Made by a program: the position numbers and the translations under genes
NCBI RefSeq assembly: GCF_014645835.1
Contig: NZ_BMMM01000014.1
Location: 1 to 62,111, forward strand
Source: Streptomyces albiflavescens
Lineage (GTDB): Bacteria; Actinomycetota; Actinomycetes; Streptomycetales; Streptomycetaceae
Length of the DNA stretch: 62,111 bases
Direction of reading: 5' to 3'
Shown here: one piece after another, positions 40,870 to 49,730 of the stretch
How positions within the stretch are numbered: position 1 is the stretch's first letter
How the letters are laid out: every line of letters starts with the position of its first letter
The notes under the pieces: generated by a model
Database searches by the model: none
Seen by the model: only the letters and a program-made list of their open reading frames with translations
What the model was told of the DNA's origin: nothing

Positions 40870-43211
40870 TCACCCACACGTCGTACGGCGTCGAGCCCTG
40901 GACCCTGCGGGAGAGCGAGCTCCATCTCGACCTCCTGCCGCAGAGCGAGTCCGTGTTCGCCCTTTCCAACGGACATGTCGGCTGGCGCGGAAACCTCGAC
41001 GAGGGCGAACCCCACGGTCTTCCGGGCTCTTATCTGAACGGCGTCCACGAGGTCCACGCGCTGCCCTACGCCGAGGCGGGATACGGCTACCCGGAGTCCG
41101 GCCAGACGGTCATCAACGTCACCAATGGCAAGATCATCCGTCTGCTGGTCGACGACGAGCCGTTCGATCTGCGCTACGGACGGCTGCGCTCCCACGCACG
41201 CGTACTCGACCTGCGCACCGGGCTGCTCACCCGAACCTGCGAGTGGACGTCACCGGCCGGCTCCACGGTCCGGGTGCGCTCCACCCGGCTGGTGTCGTTC
41301 ACCCAGCGGGCGATCGCAGCGGTGGCGTACGAGGTGGAGGCCGTCGACGCCCGGGTCCGCGTGGTCGTCCAGTCGGAGCTCGTGGCCAACGAGCAGTTGC
41401 CCGGCCGGGGCGGCGACCCGCGGGCCGCGATCGCCCTGCAGGCGCCGCTGGAGGCGGAGGAGCACTTCGCGGCGGGCCGGCGGCTGCGGCTCGTGCACCG
41501 CACCCGGCGCAGCGGGCTACGGGTCGCCGCGGCCGCGGACCACGTCGTCGACGGGCCCGAGCCGACCACCACGAGCAGCGAGAGCGGCGACGACGTCGCC
41601 CGGCTCACCGTCACCTCCGTCCTGGCACCCGGCCAGAGGCTGTGCTTGGAGAAAGTCGTCTCGTACGGCTGGTCGAGCACCCGGTCATTGCCGGCCGTAC
41701 GCGATCAGGTCGACGCGGCGCTCGCGGCGGCCGAACACGGCGGCTGGCAGGGGCTGGTCGACGAACAGAGGGCCTATCTGGACGATTTCTGGGCGCGTGC
41801 CGACGTGGAGGTCGAGGGCGACGAGGAGATCCAGCAGGCCGTCCGCTTCGCCCTCTTCCACGTCCTGCAGGCCGGCGCGCGCGCCGAACAACGCGCGATA
41901 CCGGCGAAGGGGCTCACCGGCTCCGGATACGACGGCCACGCCTTCTGGGACACCGAGACCTTCGTGCTGCCGCTGCTCACCTACACCTCACCCGGCGCCG
42001 TGGCGGAGGCACTGCGCTGGCGGCAGAACACTCTGCCCGCCGCACGCGAGCGGGCGGCCCAACTCGGTCTGCGCGGCGCCGCGTTCCCCTGGCGGACCAT
42101 CGAAGGTTCGGAGGGCTCGGCGTACTGGCCCGCCGGCACTGCAGCCTTCCATGTGAACGCCGACATCGCCGACGCCGTGGTCCGGTACACCGCTGTCACC
42201 GGCGACGCACGGTTCGAGCGTGACACCGGGGTGGAGCTGCTGATCGAGACGGCACGCCTGTGGCGCTCCCTCGGCCACCACGACCACCAGGGAAAGTTCC
42301 ACATCGACGGGGTGACAGGACCCGATGAATACAGCGCCGTCGCCGACGACAACACGTACACCAACCTCATGGCCCGGTCGAACCTCCTGGCCGCCGCGGA
42401 CGTCGTCGAGCGCCACCCTCGGCGAGCCGCGGAACTGGGCGTCGACGCCGAGGAGAGCGCCGCCTGGCGCGACGCCGCCGACGCCATGCACATCCCTTAC
42501 AACGACGAACTCCGTGTCCATGAACAGCACGCCGGGTTCACCCGCTACCAACGCTGGGACTTCGCCGCGACCCGTCACGACCAGTACCCGCTGATGCTGC
42601 ATTTCCCGTATTTCGACATCTACCGCAAACAGGTCGTCAAGCAGGCCGACCTGGTGCTCGCGATGTACAAGTGCAGCCCCTTCTTCGACGAGGAGCACAA
42701 GGCCCGCAACTTCGCCTACTACGAGCCCCTCACCGTCCGGGACTCCTCCCTGTCCGCCTGCTGCCAGGCCGTGATCGCGGTCGAGGCAGGGCATCCGGGC
42801 CTCGCCTACGACTATTTGGTGGAGGCCGCGCTGATGGACCTGGAGGACCTGGAGCACAACACCCGCGACGGCCTGCACATCGCCTCGCTCGCCGGAACCT
42901 GGATGGCCCTGGTCGCCGGGTTCGGCGGCATGCGCCACCACGGCGACACCCTGGAGTTCGCGCCCCGGCTGCCGGAGCGGTTCAGTCGTCTCGCCTTCTG
43001 CCTTGAGCTCCTGGGCCGCCGTCTGCGGGTGGAGATCGAGCCGGGCGTCGCCACGTACACGCTGGTGACCGGAGAGCCCCTGGAGATCCACCACTACCGC
43101 GAACCCGTCACCGTCGACGGCGACAAGCCGCGGGGCCTTCCCATCCCGGCCCCGCGGGTGCGCCCCGCCCCCGACCAGCCGCCGCACCGGCGGCCGAACC
43201 GTCAGGGGTGA
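40866..43211 (+). CDS. Glycoside hydrolase family 65 disaccharide phosphorylase
   Basis: The 781-residue protein has the GH65 layout: an N-terminal beta-sandwich (ESVFALSNGHVGWRGNLDEG), then the (alpha/alpha)6 barrel with GHAFWDTETFVLPLL, AAFPWRTIEGSEGSAYWPAG and FHIDGVTGPDEYSAVADDN. The Glu in GPDEY is the general acid. Members phosphorolyse maltose, trehalose, kojibiose or nigerose to glucose and beta-glucose 1-phosphate; the specificity cannot be fixed from sequence. Coupling with beta-phosphoglucomutase shows a cytoplasmic ATP-saving route for an imported disaccharide. Confidence 0.92.
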   Translation: MITHTSYGVEPWTLRESELHLDLLPQSESVFALSNGHVGWRGNLDEGEPHGLPGSYLNGVHEVHALPYAEAGYGYPESGQTVINVTNGKIIRLLVDDEPFDLRYGRLRSHARVLDLRTGLLTRTCEWTSPAGSTVRVRSTRLVSFTQRAIAAVAYEVEAVDARVRVVVQSELVANEQLPGRGGDPRAAIALQAPLEAEEHFAAGRRLRLVHRTRRSGLRVAAAADHVVDGPEPTTTSSESGDDVARLTVTSVLAPGQRLCLEKVVSYGWSSTRSLPAVRDQVDAALAAAEHGGWQGLVDEQRAYLDDFWARADVEVEGDEEIQQAVRFALFHVLQAGARAEQRAIPAKGLTGSGYDGHAFWDTETFVLPLLTYTSPGAVAEALRWRQNTLPAARERAAQLGLRGAAFPWRTIEGSEGSAYWPAGTAAFHVNADIADAVVRYTAVTGDARFERDTGVELLIETARLWRSLGHHDHQGKFHIDGVTGPDEYSAVADDNTYTNLMARSNLLAAADVVERHPRRAAELGVDAEESAAWRDAADAMHIPYNDELRVHEQHAGFTRYQRWDFAATRHDQYPLMLHFPYFDIYRKQVVKQADLVLAMYKCSPFFDEEHKARNFAYYEPLTVRDSSLSACCQAVIAVEAGHPGLAYDYLVEAALMDLEDLEHNTRDGLHIASLAGTWMALVAGFGGMRHHGDTLEFAPRLPERFSRLAFCLELLGRRLRVEIEPGVATYTLVTGEPLEIHHYREPVTVDGDKPRGLPIPAPRVRPAPDQPPHRRPNRQG

Positions 43212-43227
43212 GACGCGACGCGAACGG

Positions 43228-44484
43228 TCAGTCGCGGGCGACACCGGGTGCGATGTCCTCGTTCCGCTCCACGGGCGCGGCGCCGCGCGGGGCGGCCTTG
43301 ACGGCCTTGGCCGCCGGCTTGCCGCAGAACGCGGATTCCAGGGTGTTGTACATGGTGTTCAGGACAGCGGTGTTGTTGGAGGTGTTCGCCAGCGCGGTGA
43401 GGCTGCGCTTGCCGTCCTTCGAGGTGAAGGCGTACGTGTAGTAGCCCTGCACGGTGCCCGTGTGCCCGTACACCGAGACTCCGCACGACAGGTCACGGCG
43501 GCGCAGCCCGAGGCCGTAGCCCGTGGTGCTGTTGACCGTCGTCCACTTGCGCATCTGGGTCAGCTGGGCGGCGGACATCAGCTTCCCTCGCATCAGGGCG
43601 GAGTAGAAGGTGTCCAGGTCGTGCGTGGTGGAGATGATCGCGCCCGCGCTCTGTGCCCAGGAGACGGTCTGCTTGGTCGCGTCCACCAGGGCGGCACCGG
43701 CCGCGTCGGGGGTGAGGTAGCCGTTGGCGTGGCGGCCCGGGATGGTGGTGCTGGGGTGGACGTAGAAGGTTTCGGAGAGGTTGAGGGGCTGGAAGATGCG
43801 GTTCTGGTATTCCGTGGCCACGGAGTGGCCTGTGAGCTTCTCGATGAGCATGCCCGCGACCACGAAATTGGTGTTCGAGTACGCATAGGCCGCGCCCGGG
43901 GCATTCGTGCGCGGTTTCTTCAATGACAGCTTCACCAGGTCCCGGTAACTGAACACCTTGTTGCGGACGGACTCGAAGCCGGGGACCGACTGGGCGAACA
44001 TGTCGTTGGTGTAGTCGTACAGGCCGCTGCGGTGGCTCAGCACATGGCGCACGGTGATTCCGTTGTCGGGCAGCAGCCCGGGCAGATAGCTGTTGACCGA
44101 GCGGTCCAGTTTCAGCTTGCCCTCGTCGACCAGTTGGAGCAGCACCACGGCGGAGAAGGTCTTGGTGACGCTGCCGACGCGGAACCGGTCGTTGGTGCTG
44201 ATGGCCCGTCCGGTGGCCCGGTCGGCGACCCCCTCGGTCAGCCGGTGCACGGTGCCGTTGTCGTCGATCCGCGCCATCGCGCCGGGGGCTCCCTGCGTCA
44301 GCGCCGTACGCAGCACCTTGCGCAGCCCGGCGTCGTCGGGCGCCGCCAAAGCCCCCGCCGCCGCGACCCGTTCGGTGTCGGCGCCGCCGCCGGCCGCGGG
44401 TGTCGCGGCCTGCGCGGGGGCTGCCAGGAGGGACACCAGAACCGCGCCGAGCGCCGTACCCGTGCCCACCGTTGCTGAGACCAT
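43228..44484 (-). CDS. Secreted serine hydrolase / D-Ala-D-Ala carboxypeptidase-like (copy A)
   Basis: The 418-residue protein has a Sec signal peptide (LGAVLVSLLAAPAQA, to about residue 26). It then shows the class C beta-lactamase/DD-peptidase motifs: SVTK at 105-108 (Ser nucleophile), YSN in AYSNTNFVVAG and HTG in YGHTGTVQGYYTYAF. It probably trims or hydrolyses peptidoglycan peptides or other esters/amides outside the cell. It has the same length as copy B at 44841-46097 and is collinear with it, the result of a tandem duplication. GGGAGA precedes the start. Confidence 0.9.
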   Translation of the reverse strand: MVSATVGTGTALGAVLVSLLAAPAQAATPAAGGGADTERVAAAGALAAPDDAGLRKVLRTALTQGAPGAMARIDDNGTVHRLTEGVADRATGRAISTNDRFRVGSVTKTFSAVVLLQLVDEGKLKLDRSVNSYLPGLLPDNGITVRHVLSHRSGLYDYTNDMFAQSVPGFESVRNKVFSYRDLVKLSLKKPRTNAPGAAYAYSNTNFVVAGMLIEKLTGHSVATEYQNRIFQPLNLSETFYVHPSTTIPGRHANGYLTPDAAGAALVDATKQTVSWAQSAGAIISTTHDLDTFYSALMRGKLMSAAQLTQMRKWTTVNSTTGYGLGLRRRDLSCGVSVYGHTGTVQGYYTYAFTSKDGKRSLTALANTSNNTAVLNTMYNTLESAFCGKPAAKAVKAAPRGAAPVERNEDIAPGVARD

Positions 44485-44840
44485 CTGATTTTTCTCCCGA
44501 GTTCCTTCCGCCGGAGTGACTCCGGCACGGACCGCGCCGCGGATGCGGGCGTCGGCACCATCTCTACGCACTGGAAGGCCGCGTGGGTTGCATCGCCCGG
44601 GGATGCATCAGAATCGGTGAATTCGAATCGGTGAATTGGCGGAAAAGAGGCGGCGGCTGCGGCTGCGGGGCCGATGCCTATGTGGGTGGAATCGGGGTGG
44701 GAGATGTTGGCGCTGTGGCGGGGCTGTTCGTACAGCCGCGGACGACAGTCGACGATCCACCCCGGCCCGAAGCTGCGCCCGGCCCGGCCGGCCGCCGCAC
44801 CGGCGGCCGAAGCATGAGGGGCCGGACGCGGCCCGGCAGG
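44485..44840. other. Spacer between the two serine hydrolase copies
   Basis: The spacer holds the CAP-gene remnant and a short direct repeat GAATCGGTGAATT (two copies near 44615-44640). No intact gene is seen. Confidence 0.5.
44669..44747 (-). pseudogene. Remnant of the 3' end of the TerD-CAP-CAP gene
   Basis: This stretch matches 46476-46553, the region encoding VVRGWMNSPGHRANILKP in the CAP gene. Only scattered substitutions are present (shared blocks include GATGCCTATGTGGGTG and CAGCCGCGGACGAC). A one-base deletion shifts the frame, and no further part of the gene is present. It lies upstream of serine hydrolase copy A exactly as the intact CAP gene lies upstream of copy B, and so marks the edge of the duplicated block. 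Confidence 0.8.
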
Positions 44841-46097
44841 TCAGTTGAGGGTGACGGCCGGTGCGATGTCCTCGTGCCGCTGCTGGGGCGCCGCGCTGCG
44901 TGCGGCGGCCGTGGTCGCGGACTTGCCGCAGAACGCGGATTCCAGAGTGCGGGCCATGGTGTTCAGCACATTGGCGTTGTTGGAGGTGTTGGCGAGCGCG
45001 CTGATGCTGCGCTTGCCGTCCTTCGAGGCGAACGCGTACGTGTAGTAGCCCTGCACGGTGCCCGTGTGCCCGTAGACGGACACCCCGCACGACAGGTCAC
45101 GGCGGCGCAGGCCGAGACCGTAACCCTGGGTGCTGTTGACCGTGGTCCACTGCTGCATCTGCGCCAGTTGGGCGGCGGACGTCAGCTTTCCGCCCATCAG
45201 TGCCGAGAAGAAGACGTTCAGGTCATGGGTGCTGGAGATCATCGCGCCGGCGCTCTGCGCCCAGGAGGCCGTCTGCTCGGTGGAGTCCACCAGAGCGCCG
45301 CCCTTGTCGGGCGGCAGGTAGCCGTTGATGTGCGTCCCCGGGATCGCCGTGTCGGGGTGTACGTAGAGGGTGTCGCTCAGCTCCAGCGGGTTGATGATGC
45401 GGTTCTGGTACTCGGTGGCGACGGGATGCCCGGTGAGCTTCTCGATGAGCATGCCCGCGACGACGAAGTTGGTGTTGGAGTACGAGTAGGCGGCGCCCGG
45501 CGCGTTGGTGAGAGGCTGCTGCAGAGACAGGTTCACGAGATCCTGGTAGCTGAAGACCTTGGTGCGCACCGCTTCGAAGCCGGGGACCGTGTCGGCGAAC
45601 ATGTCGTTCGTGTAGTCGTACAGGCCGCTGCGGTGGCTCAGCACGTGCCGCACCGTGATTCGGTCGTCGGGCAGCAGTCCGGGGAGATACGTGTTGACCG
45701 ACGTGTCGAGGTCCAGCTTGCCCTCGTCGACCAGTTGCAGCAGGACGACGGCGGAGAAGCTCTTGGTCGCGCTCCCGATCCGGAAGCGGTCGCTCGCGTT
45801 CATGGCGCGCCCGGTGCCCCTGTCGGCGATCCCCCTGGCCACCGTGTAGGCCGTGCCGTCGTCGTCGATCCGCGCCATGGCTCCCGGTGCGCCCTGGCTG
45901 ATCGCCGTCTTCAGGACGTCGGCCAGCCCCGTCACATCCGGCGCCGCGAGATCCTGGGCCGTCGTCGGCGAAGTCGCCGCGCGGAACATGGCGTTGGCGC
46001 CGTCCGCAGCGGGCTCGGCGGCCTGTGCGGGAACCGCCAGGAGGGACACCAGAACCGCGCCGAGCGCCGTACCGGTGCCGACCATTCCTGAGACCAT
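44841..46097 (-). CDS. Secreted serine hydrolase / D-Ala-D-Ala carboxypeptidase-like (copy B)
   Basis: The 418-residue protein is a close paralog of copy A over its whole length, with SATK at 109-112, YSN in SYSNTNFVVAGMLIEKLTG and GHTGTVQGYYTYAFASKDGK. It has a Sec signal peptide ending near AQA (26). Differences cluster in the region after the signal peptide and at the C-terminus. It lies downstream of the TerD-CAP-CAP gene with a 324-bp gap; copy A has the same upstream neighbour in decayed form, so B is likely the parental position. Confidence 0.9.
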   Translation of the reverse strand: MVSGMVGTGTALGAVLVSLLAVPAQAAEPAADGANAMFRAATSPTTAQDLAAPDVTGLADVLKTAISQGAPGAMARIDDDGTAYTVARGIADRGTGRAMNASDRFRIGSATKSFSAVVLLQLVDEGKLDLDTSVNTYLPGLLPDDRITVRHVLSHRSGLYDYTNDMFADTVPGFEAVRTKVFSYQDLVNLSLQQPLTNAPGAAYSYSNTNFVVAGMLIEKLTGHPVATEYQNRIINPLELSDTLYVHPDTAIPGTHINGYLPPDKGGALVDSTEQTASWAQSAGAMISSTHDLNVFFSALMGGKLTSAAQLAQMQQWTTVNSTQGYGLGLRRRDLSCGVSVYGHTGTVQGYYTYAFASKDGKRSISALANTSNNANVLNTMARTLESAFCGKSATTAAARSAAPQQRHEDIAPAVTLN

Positions 46098-46421
46098 CTG
46101 TTCTTCTCCCCTGTGGTTCTGCCGGTGCCACACGCCCCGGCCTGATCCCGCCCTGAACGTGCGACGGCTCATTCTGTACGCGTGGGGCGGTTGAGCAGGT
46201 TGCATTGTTCTGCTGCCTGAGGTGAAACGACGGTCTTGAGCCACGAACGGCCGGATCTCGCGTCTGCCCGCGTCATTCGGCCCGGATCCGCTCCCGCGTG
46301 TCGCACCCGAAAGCCCCTGCCGGCAGCCGAAGCCCGCGCCGGCCGCCATGAGTTCCAGTCGGCCGCCGCAGCGCCTCAGCCCCTCGCCGAAGCGCTCATG
46401 TCGGCGGCCCCGGCGTCCAGG
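46098..46421. other. Intergenic stretch
   Basis: I see no gene. The region contains the presumed promoter of serine hydrolase B, but no clear boxes. Confidence 0.3.
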
Positions 46422-47714
46422 TCAGCCTCCGAAGAGCTGTGTCCAGTACGTGCCCGCCTCACCGCCGCCCGCCAAGCCGATGCCTATGTGGGTGAAGTCG
46501 GGCTTGAGGATGTTGGCGCGGTGGCCGGGGCTGTTCATCCAGCCGCGGACGACCTCGGCGGAGGAGCGCTGACCGCAGGCGATGTTCTCGCCGATGGTGC
46601 GACGGGTGGAGCCCGCCGCGGCGGCCCGGTCCCAGGGTTGACTGCCGTCGGGTGAGGTGTGGGAGTAGAAGGCGCGGGCCACCATGTCGGCGCTGTGGGC
46701 CTGGGCCGCCGTGGTGAGGGCGGAGTCACCGGACAGTGGCGGCAGACCGGCCGCGGCCCGTTCCGCATTGGTGAGGGCGATGACCTCGCGCGCCGTCCGC
46801 TCCAGGCCCGCGGGGCTGAAGGGCAGCGCCCACAGCGCCGTCCAGTACGGAACGCCGGAGCGGCCGTCTCTGACGTACGCCAGCCCCGCCTGGCGGAACG
46901 CAGGGTCGCACAGGGTGCGCCGGGACTGCTCGGAGGAGAGGCAGTACTCCACGAACTCCGCCGGTGTGCGCGGGCCGGAGACGAGATGTTCGCCGATGGT
47001 GAGATACGCGTATCCGGCCGAGGTGACGCGCTGGTACACGGAGATGCCGTCCGGGCTCTCGGAACGGAGCTGTCCGTGGGCAGCCATGCCGGAGGCATGG
47101 GCCCGCGCCGCGGCCGTGAGCCGTGCGTCGAGGGAGACGGGCGGGGAACCGGCCGCGGAACGCGCGGCATTCACCGGGCCGAGGAATCCGTCCGGGTCGG
47201 CCGTCGCGCCGGGCGGCGGGTCCGCCGGGGTGTCGTCCTCGGTGACATCGACCCCGAAGTCCCGGGCGATGCCCGCCAGTCCGTCCGCGTACCCCTGGCC
47301 CAGGGCGCGGAGCTTCCAGGCGGTGCCGCGCCGGTACAGCTCGGCGAGCAGCAGCAGCGTCTCCCGCTGTGGTCGGGTCGGGGTGAACCGGGCGAGGGGA
47401 CGACCGTCCGGTGCGAGGACGTGCAGCGTGGGCGCGGGCAGGTGGCCCAGGGGCGTCGCGGGGTCGGCGGGGCTGACGACCACGGTGACACGGCTGGCCC
47501 CGGGCCGCAGTCCCAGGGGATCGATGGTCAGGCGCTCGCCCTGAAGGCGGGTGCCGGGCGCGGTCGGCTGGTTGTAGAACACGAAGTCGCCGTCGCCGCG
47601 CACCTTGCCGCTGTCGTCGGTGATGAGAGCGGACACGTCGAAGGGGCCCGGCACCCTGAGGGTCAGGATGCCGCCCGGCAGGGGCATGTTGGCCCCGGGA
47701 ACCAGCTCGCTCAT
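46422..47714 (-). CDS. TerD-domain protein fused to two CAP/SCP domains
   Basis: The 430-residue protein begins with a TerD/stress-protein type domain (residues 1-165): LVPGANMPLPGGILTLRVPG, DGDFVFYNQPTAPGTRLQGE and ETLLLLAELYRRGTAWKLRA. It then has two CAP domains: residues ~185-300 (VNAARSAAGSPPVSLDARLT) and ~310-430 (IALTNAERAAAGLPPLSGDS, ADMVARAFYSHTSPDG, GENIACGQRSSAEVVRGWMN). CAP domains are usually extracellular, but no signal peptide is seen ahead of the TerD part. The second CAP domain keeps the His and Glu of the CAP pocket (FYSHTS, GENIA). Function is unknown; the fusion is the notable feature. Confidence 0.88.
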   Translation of the reverse strand: MSELVPGANMPLPGGILTLRVPGPFDVSALITDDSGKVRGDGDFVFYNQPTAPGTRLQGERLTIDPLGLRPGASRVTVVVSPADPATPLGHLPAPTLHVLAPDGRPLARFTPTRPQRETLLLLAELYRRGTAWKLRALGQGYADGLAGIARDFGVDVTEDDTPADPPPGATADPDGFLGPVNAARSAAGSPPVSLDARLTAAARAHASGMAAHGQLRSESPDGISVYQRVTSAGYAYLTIGEHLVSGPRTPAEFVEYCLSSEQSRRTLCDPAFRQAGLAYVRDGRSGVPYWTALWALPFSPAGLERTAREVIALTNAERAAAGLPPLSGDSALTTAAQAHSADMVARAFYSHTSPDGSQPWDRAAAAGSTRRTIGENIACGQRSSAEVVRGWMNSPGHRANILKPDFTHIGIGLAGGGEAGTYWTQLFGG

Positions 47715-47749
47715 GGTGCCGCCCGTCGACGTGGTGCTCGGTACAGACG

Positions 47750-48064
47750 TCAACGTCCTGTCGGCGCACGCGGGTTCCCGCGCATCGCCGGCAGCGGTTC
47801 CTTCGGCAGGGCGCGCAGCGACCGCAGGGCCAGCAGCAGCACGCCGATGTCGTCGAGATACACGGGGTCGGGCAGCAGGTCGGCCGGGAGCACGAGGTAG
47901 AGGACCGCGCCCCAGAAGACCCAGCGCGGCCCGGACGGCAGTCCGGCCCGCCGCAGGTCACGGCGGGCGCGGACGAGCCGGACCAGGAGCACGATGGCCA
48001 CCGCGAGCGCGGCGGCACCCAGCACCGCGACGACGAGGATCAACGTCCACGCTGTGGAATTCAT
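47750..48064 (-). CDS. DUF1232 membrane protein
   Basis: The 104-residue protein has an N-terminal membrane helix (LILVVAVLGAAALAVAIVLL) and the DUF1232 core LYLVLPADLLPDPVYLDDIG followed by LLLALRSL. Function unknown. It ends 35 bp before the TerD-CAP gene on the same strand. Confidence 0.88.
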   Translation of the reverse strand: MNSTAWTLILVVAVLGAAALAVAIVLLVRLVRARRDLRRAGLPSGPRWVFWGAVLYLVLPADLLPDPVYLDDIGVLLLALRSLRALPKEPLPAMRGNPRAPTGR

Positions 48065-48165
48065 GAGACCGTCCAGTCCGCTCGTCGGGCTGTTCGCTCT
48101 GCGTCTTCCCGCCGACGTCGATTCCTATCGCGCCGCCTTGGGCCATTCGCGCTGCGTCGGCGTCC

Positions 48166-48375
48166 TAGGGCCTGTCGTCACATTCCCGTCGTCGCCCGAA
48201 GGGCGGCCCCGCGGCGTCTGGTGCGTGCTCTCGGTGTGCCGGGCGGAAGTCCTCGTACTGGACGTACTTGGGCTTTCGCCCGGTGCGGCGAGTGGGGGCA
48301 CCTCCCACGCCGTTAAGGCAGTGGGGGAGCGTGCCAGGCGTCGCGGGGCAGACGGGAATGTGACGACAGGCCCTA
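48166..48375. mobile_element. MITE with 25-bp perfect terminal inverted repeats
   Basis: TAGGGCCTGTCGTCACATTC begins the left end at 48166, and its exact complement closes the right end at 48375. The arms are 25 bp, perfect, and the element is 210 bp with no transposase. The ends start with TA, which fits IS630/Tc1-type elements that duplicate a TA target. Inside is a second hairpin-rich repeat (GTGGGGGCACCTCCCAC near 48292-48308) common in Streptomyces. It is mobilised only if a matching transposase exists elsewhere. Confidence 0.85.
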
Positions 48376-49293
48376 ATCCCCGTCCGGAGCGTCGCGGCGG
48401 CAGATCACGAAGTCGTCGAACACATGGTGTCCCGGCCGGTCCCCGACGGTCTCGATCGCCGCTCGGATGTCACGCAGTTGATCCGTCGTCATCTGCAGTG
48501 GCGGCTCGTCGGGCTGATAGGTGGTGCGCACCGGATAGTCCCGGCCCCGCTGCCGGGTCATCTCGATGTGGCAGCCGAGGACGTGGGTGACCGGCCGGGT
48601 GGCGCAGAAGTCGATGAGACGGTCGACCGTGCGGGTGAAGGCCGGCCAGTCCGCCACGTACAGGCGGCCGGGATAGACCGTGTCGCCGGTGAGCAGGAAC
48701 CCGGTCCAGGGGTCGAAGAACGTCACCGACGCCTCGTGATGCCCCGGCGTCGCCAGGCATTCGAGGACACGGCCCCCCAGGTCGACCCGGGCGATGCCCT
48801 CGGGATCGTCGCGGAAGCCGAAGAACTCCCAGGCGCTGTCCAGGGCCGCGTCCACGACTCTGGTACCGGGACGGTCGGCGAACTGACCGTCCCCCGCGAT
48901 GTGGTCGCCGTGCGGATGCGTGTGCAGCACCAGGAGCTCGTATCCGTCCCGGGGATGCGCGGCCGACCAGGTCTCCATCACCTCGTCGACCACGCGACGT
49001 AGGGGGAAGTACTCGGCGGAGGCGGTGGCGCCGGTGTCGATCAGAACGGCCCGCTCCTCGCCGAACAGCAGAAACATGAAGGGCGCTTCGTAGTCGATCG
49101 CCATGTTCTGCCGAAGGATCACCGTGTGCGCGTCGTACGCGTGAACCTGGATGTCGGGATCGGTGTTGTGCTTGGCCGAGAGCGACCCGTGGATCCACCG
49201 TACGTCGAGGGTGCGCGCCGGTGCGGATCCCCCGGCTCCCTCGGCTCGTCGCGCTCCCTCTGCGACAACCTGCGGCGGCCTGTGCGTGTCCAC
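48373..49293 (-). CDS. Metallo-beta-lactamase-fold hydrolase
   Basis: The 306-residue protein has the MBL metal motif LHTHPHGDHIAGDGQF (HxHxDH, about residue 120), then ATPGHHEASVTFFD, LLTGDTVYPGRLYV and VLGCHIEMT. It is a zinc hydrolase of the hydroxyacylglutathione/lactonase type; the substrate is unknown. GTG at 49293 has GAGGAG 8 nt upstream. Its stop codon TAG is formed by the terminal TA of the MITE; the sequence flanking the element would give the same stop without it. Confidence 0.88.
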   Translation of the reverse strand: MDTHRPPQVVAEGARRAEGAGGSAPARTLDVRWIHGSLSAKHNTDPDIQVHAYDAHTVILRQNMAIDYEAPFMFLLFGEERAVLIDTGATASAEYFPLRRVVDEVMETWSAAHPRDGYELLVLHTHPHGDHIAGDGQFADRPGTRVVDAALDSAWEFFGFRDDPEGIARVDLGGRVLECLATPGHHEASVTFFDPWTGFLLTGDTVYPGRLYVADWPAFTRTVDRLIDFCATRPVTHVLGCHIEMTRQRGRDYPVRTTYQPDEPPLQMTTDQLRDIRAAIETVGDRPGHHVFDDFVICRRDAPDGD

Positions 49294-49346
49294 GGCGACT
49301 CCTCGGTGACGGTCCTGTCCGGAACCATCACACAGGCCCGGGGACC

Positions 49347-49730
49347 TCAGTTTCGCGCGGCGTTGCAGTCCGTCAGCGCGTGGGTCACCGCACGGATGCT
49401 GCGGGCGATGTGCTGGAGCTGCATGACCTCGGCGGCGTACAGCTTGATGGTGTGCTCGATGACCCCTTCGTGCAGACCGAGGGCGGGCAGCTCGGACCGG
49501 GCGGTCTGCAGGGCCGTGCGGGCGACCCGTATCTCGTGCTGCACCTGGATCTGGGCATGACGGGCGAGGAGCACGGGGTGCTTGAGCAGGACGGGGTAGC
49601 TCGCGTAGCGGCTCGGGACCAGCTCGCGCAGCCATTTGACCGCCGATCGCTCCCAGTCGAAACTGCCGGGTGTCTTGACCTGGCACGGCCAGTCCGAGGT
49701 GATCGGTGAGTATGTCAGGGCCATGTTCAT
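49347..49730 (-). CDS. Conserved hypothetical protein (127 aa)
   Basis: I do not recognise the family. The protein begins MNMALTYSPITSDWPCQVK, has WERSAVKWLRELVPSRYASY and a long helical second half (RHAQIQVQHEIRVARTALQT; EGVIEHTIKLYAAEVMQLQH). No membrane segment or signal is present. It may be a helical adaptor. It lies 53 bp upstream of the MBL gene on the same strand. Confidence 0.7.
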   Translation of the reverse strand: MNMALTYSPITSDWPCQVKTPGSFDWERSAVKWLRELVPSRYASYPVLLKHPVLLARHAQIQVQHEIRVARTALQTARSELPALGLHEGVIEHTIKLYAAEVMQLQHIARSIRAVTHALTDCNAARN

